The notes under the pieces were generated by a model that was not told the DNA's origin, ran no database searches, and worked only from the letters and a program-made list of their open reading frames with translations. This document shows positions 54,101 through 55,457 of a stretch of 55,457 bases of DNA, piece by piece. The translations under genes and the position numbers were made by a program. Every line of letters begins with the position of its first letter. Position 1 is the first letter of the stretch. Origin of the DNA: Sphaerosporella brunnea (taxonomy: Eukaryota > Ascomycota > Pezizomycetes > Pezizales > Pyronemataceae); the NCBI GenBank assembly GCA_008704415.1, contig VXIS01000316.1, forward strand, positions 1 through 55,457, in the 5' to 3' direction.

Positions 54101-55457
54101 AAGGTTGAGAAATGGCGAGACCCCACACGCAAACCCCATCCAGAATCACCATATGGAGGAGAAGAAGGCGCGCTGAGGCGCAAGCTGCTGCTGCCGAAGC
54201 TGCACAGGCACAAGTTGTTGCTGAGGCGACGGCCCATGAAGAACCTGGAGCAATCACAGAGACAACATTCCGAAGGATGAAAAGAAGGTGAGAAGAGCTG
54301 GCAGTAGAAATTGAGCAAGCACGAGCAGCCTGGCCTAGGACAAAATGAAGCCCAAATAGCACGGAAGTTACTGAAATACTCCTTACCAACGCAATTGCAG
54401 ACATTAAAAAGGTACTGCGACATAACAAACATTACTTGAGGAGGGGAGGGCAGGACTTTTGGCACTGTTTACAGATCCTGTGGCTCATGAAGAGACAATT
54501 AAACAAATTAAAAGGCCGCAGAGGGTTCTCCAACAAGATTCAAATTTCACTAGCTTTGATGATTGGACAAAGCAGCCAAGGGAAAGGTTGCGGAGCAGCC
54601 CTTCGAATATGCCAACAAGAGCGAGACTGGGTACAAGCCAGACACTACGTGGCAGGACGACAAGGACATCATACTGTAACGGAGAGGGTCGAGAACAGAC
54701 TGGAGGGGCCTAAGGTACTCGCGTACAGAGGGGGCAAGAACGAGAGCTGGGACAAGATCCAAAGGCAGGACAAGAGGCAGGACAAGAGGCGCGATGCGCA
54801 CGGTCAGGATTCAGATTGGAACGAAGGTACTCAGATTGACATACGAAGGTTCAGTAAAGAGGAAAGGAAAACGAACAACAAAGCGGAAGCGAAGGCCCCT
54901 TATAGCAATTACGTGAGCGCGGTGCGCCGCGCCACGTGGTAGCCGAACATAACCTCGGCTCGGAGCCATCCCACCGAGCCTCCCTACAGAGCCTCATCAC
55001 GACACCACAAACAACCCCCACTTCCGAACCTCACCACGTGACAACCATCCACGGGGGGATAAATCTGAGAGCAGCAAATGAATCAGCATGCTTTGAAGTC
55101 TTAGATCTGAGAGTTCCAGCCGATTTCATTGAGAGTAAAAGCCGGTAGCTTAGTCGGAAGACTCCATCCAACTTGCGCCGTGACAGTATCCCCCTCCTAC
55201 GGCTGAGCTCCGGCGAAGCTCATTCATCTTCCGGCAGAGGCCCCGGCTTGTCCGGATAGGCCTCGTGGAAGCAATCGATAGCTTCCAGACCATTGACCAT
55301 CTCGGCTGGTTCCCACTTCGGCCGATCGTAGCCGGTCCACTTGACCAAATACTGGAGCTTACGCCACCGTCCATGCAGTCGGGAGTCCAATATCTGATCG
55401 ACAAACCACTCCTGCTCGCCCTCGATCTCCACCGGAGGTGGTGGGTCGTGTCGTTGT

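Overview
The window looks like nuclear DNA of a filamentous ascomycete (Pezizomycotina). Introns are short (46-114 nt), GT-AG, often with a CTAAC-type branch site. The recognisable proteins are fungal types: a NACHT-type NLR, a FunK1 kinase-like protein, a SERAC1/DUF676-like hydrolase fused to ankyrin repeats, a large membrane ankyrin protein and a P450. The transposon fauna also fits (LINE with zf-RVT end, hAT, Tc1/mariner, PIF/Harbinger, chromodomain gypsy). I cannot name the species. It reads as a gene-poor, transposon-rich accessory region: perhaps six convincing protein genes and one tRNA in 55 kb.

Layout. 1-2.5 kb: transposon relics, including a TA-flanked TIR element carrying a nested hAT-type MITE with a perfect 8-bp target duplication. 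2.6-8.3 kb (+): NLR with NACHT_N, NACHT and 18 near-identical 33-residue ankyrin repeats. 8.6-9.4 kb: Tc1-like relic. 9.85-12.4 kb (-): six-exon hydrolase-ankyrin gene whose GHSxGG nucleophile is His, with a MITE 13 bp upstream of its ATG. 12.8-16.2 kb: MITE, LINE 3' ends, a tRNA-related SINE-like sequence. 17.5-20.5 kb: weak ORFs and a tRNA-His(GUG). 20.7-23.1 kb (+): intronless FunK1-like protein lacking the catalytic Asp and Asn. 23.6-26.1 kb: hAT transposase relic and inverted LINE fragments. 26.2-27.3 kb (+): unrecognised gene with an Asn/Gly/Gln-rich N-terminus and a distinct C-terminal domain. 27.3-32.4 kb: LINE pieces, Harbinger and hAT MITEs, a LINE RNase H relic. 33.2-38.8 kb (+): seven-exon, about 1,759-residue membrane ankyrin protein. 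40.4-42.3 kb (-): decayed or unrecognised genes. 43.5-50.9 kb: MITEs, a 1.27-kb TIR element with an internal minisatellite, and a Tc1 relic. 51.2-53.2 kb (+): cytochrome P450. 54.7-55.457 kb (-): 3' end of a chromodomain gypsy element running off the window.

How the genes may work together. The NLR, hydrolase-ankyrin and membrane-ankyrin proteins, plus the FunK1-like protein, belong to families typical of fungal non-self recognition and accessory signalling. The amplified, column-variable ankyrin array is what would be expected of a fast-evolving receptor. Two predicted enzymes have lost key catalytic residues, which suggests binding or scaffold roles, or decay. This is inference: no shared operon or promoter is visible, and the genes lie on both strands among transposons.
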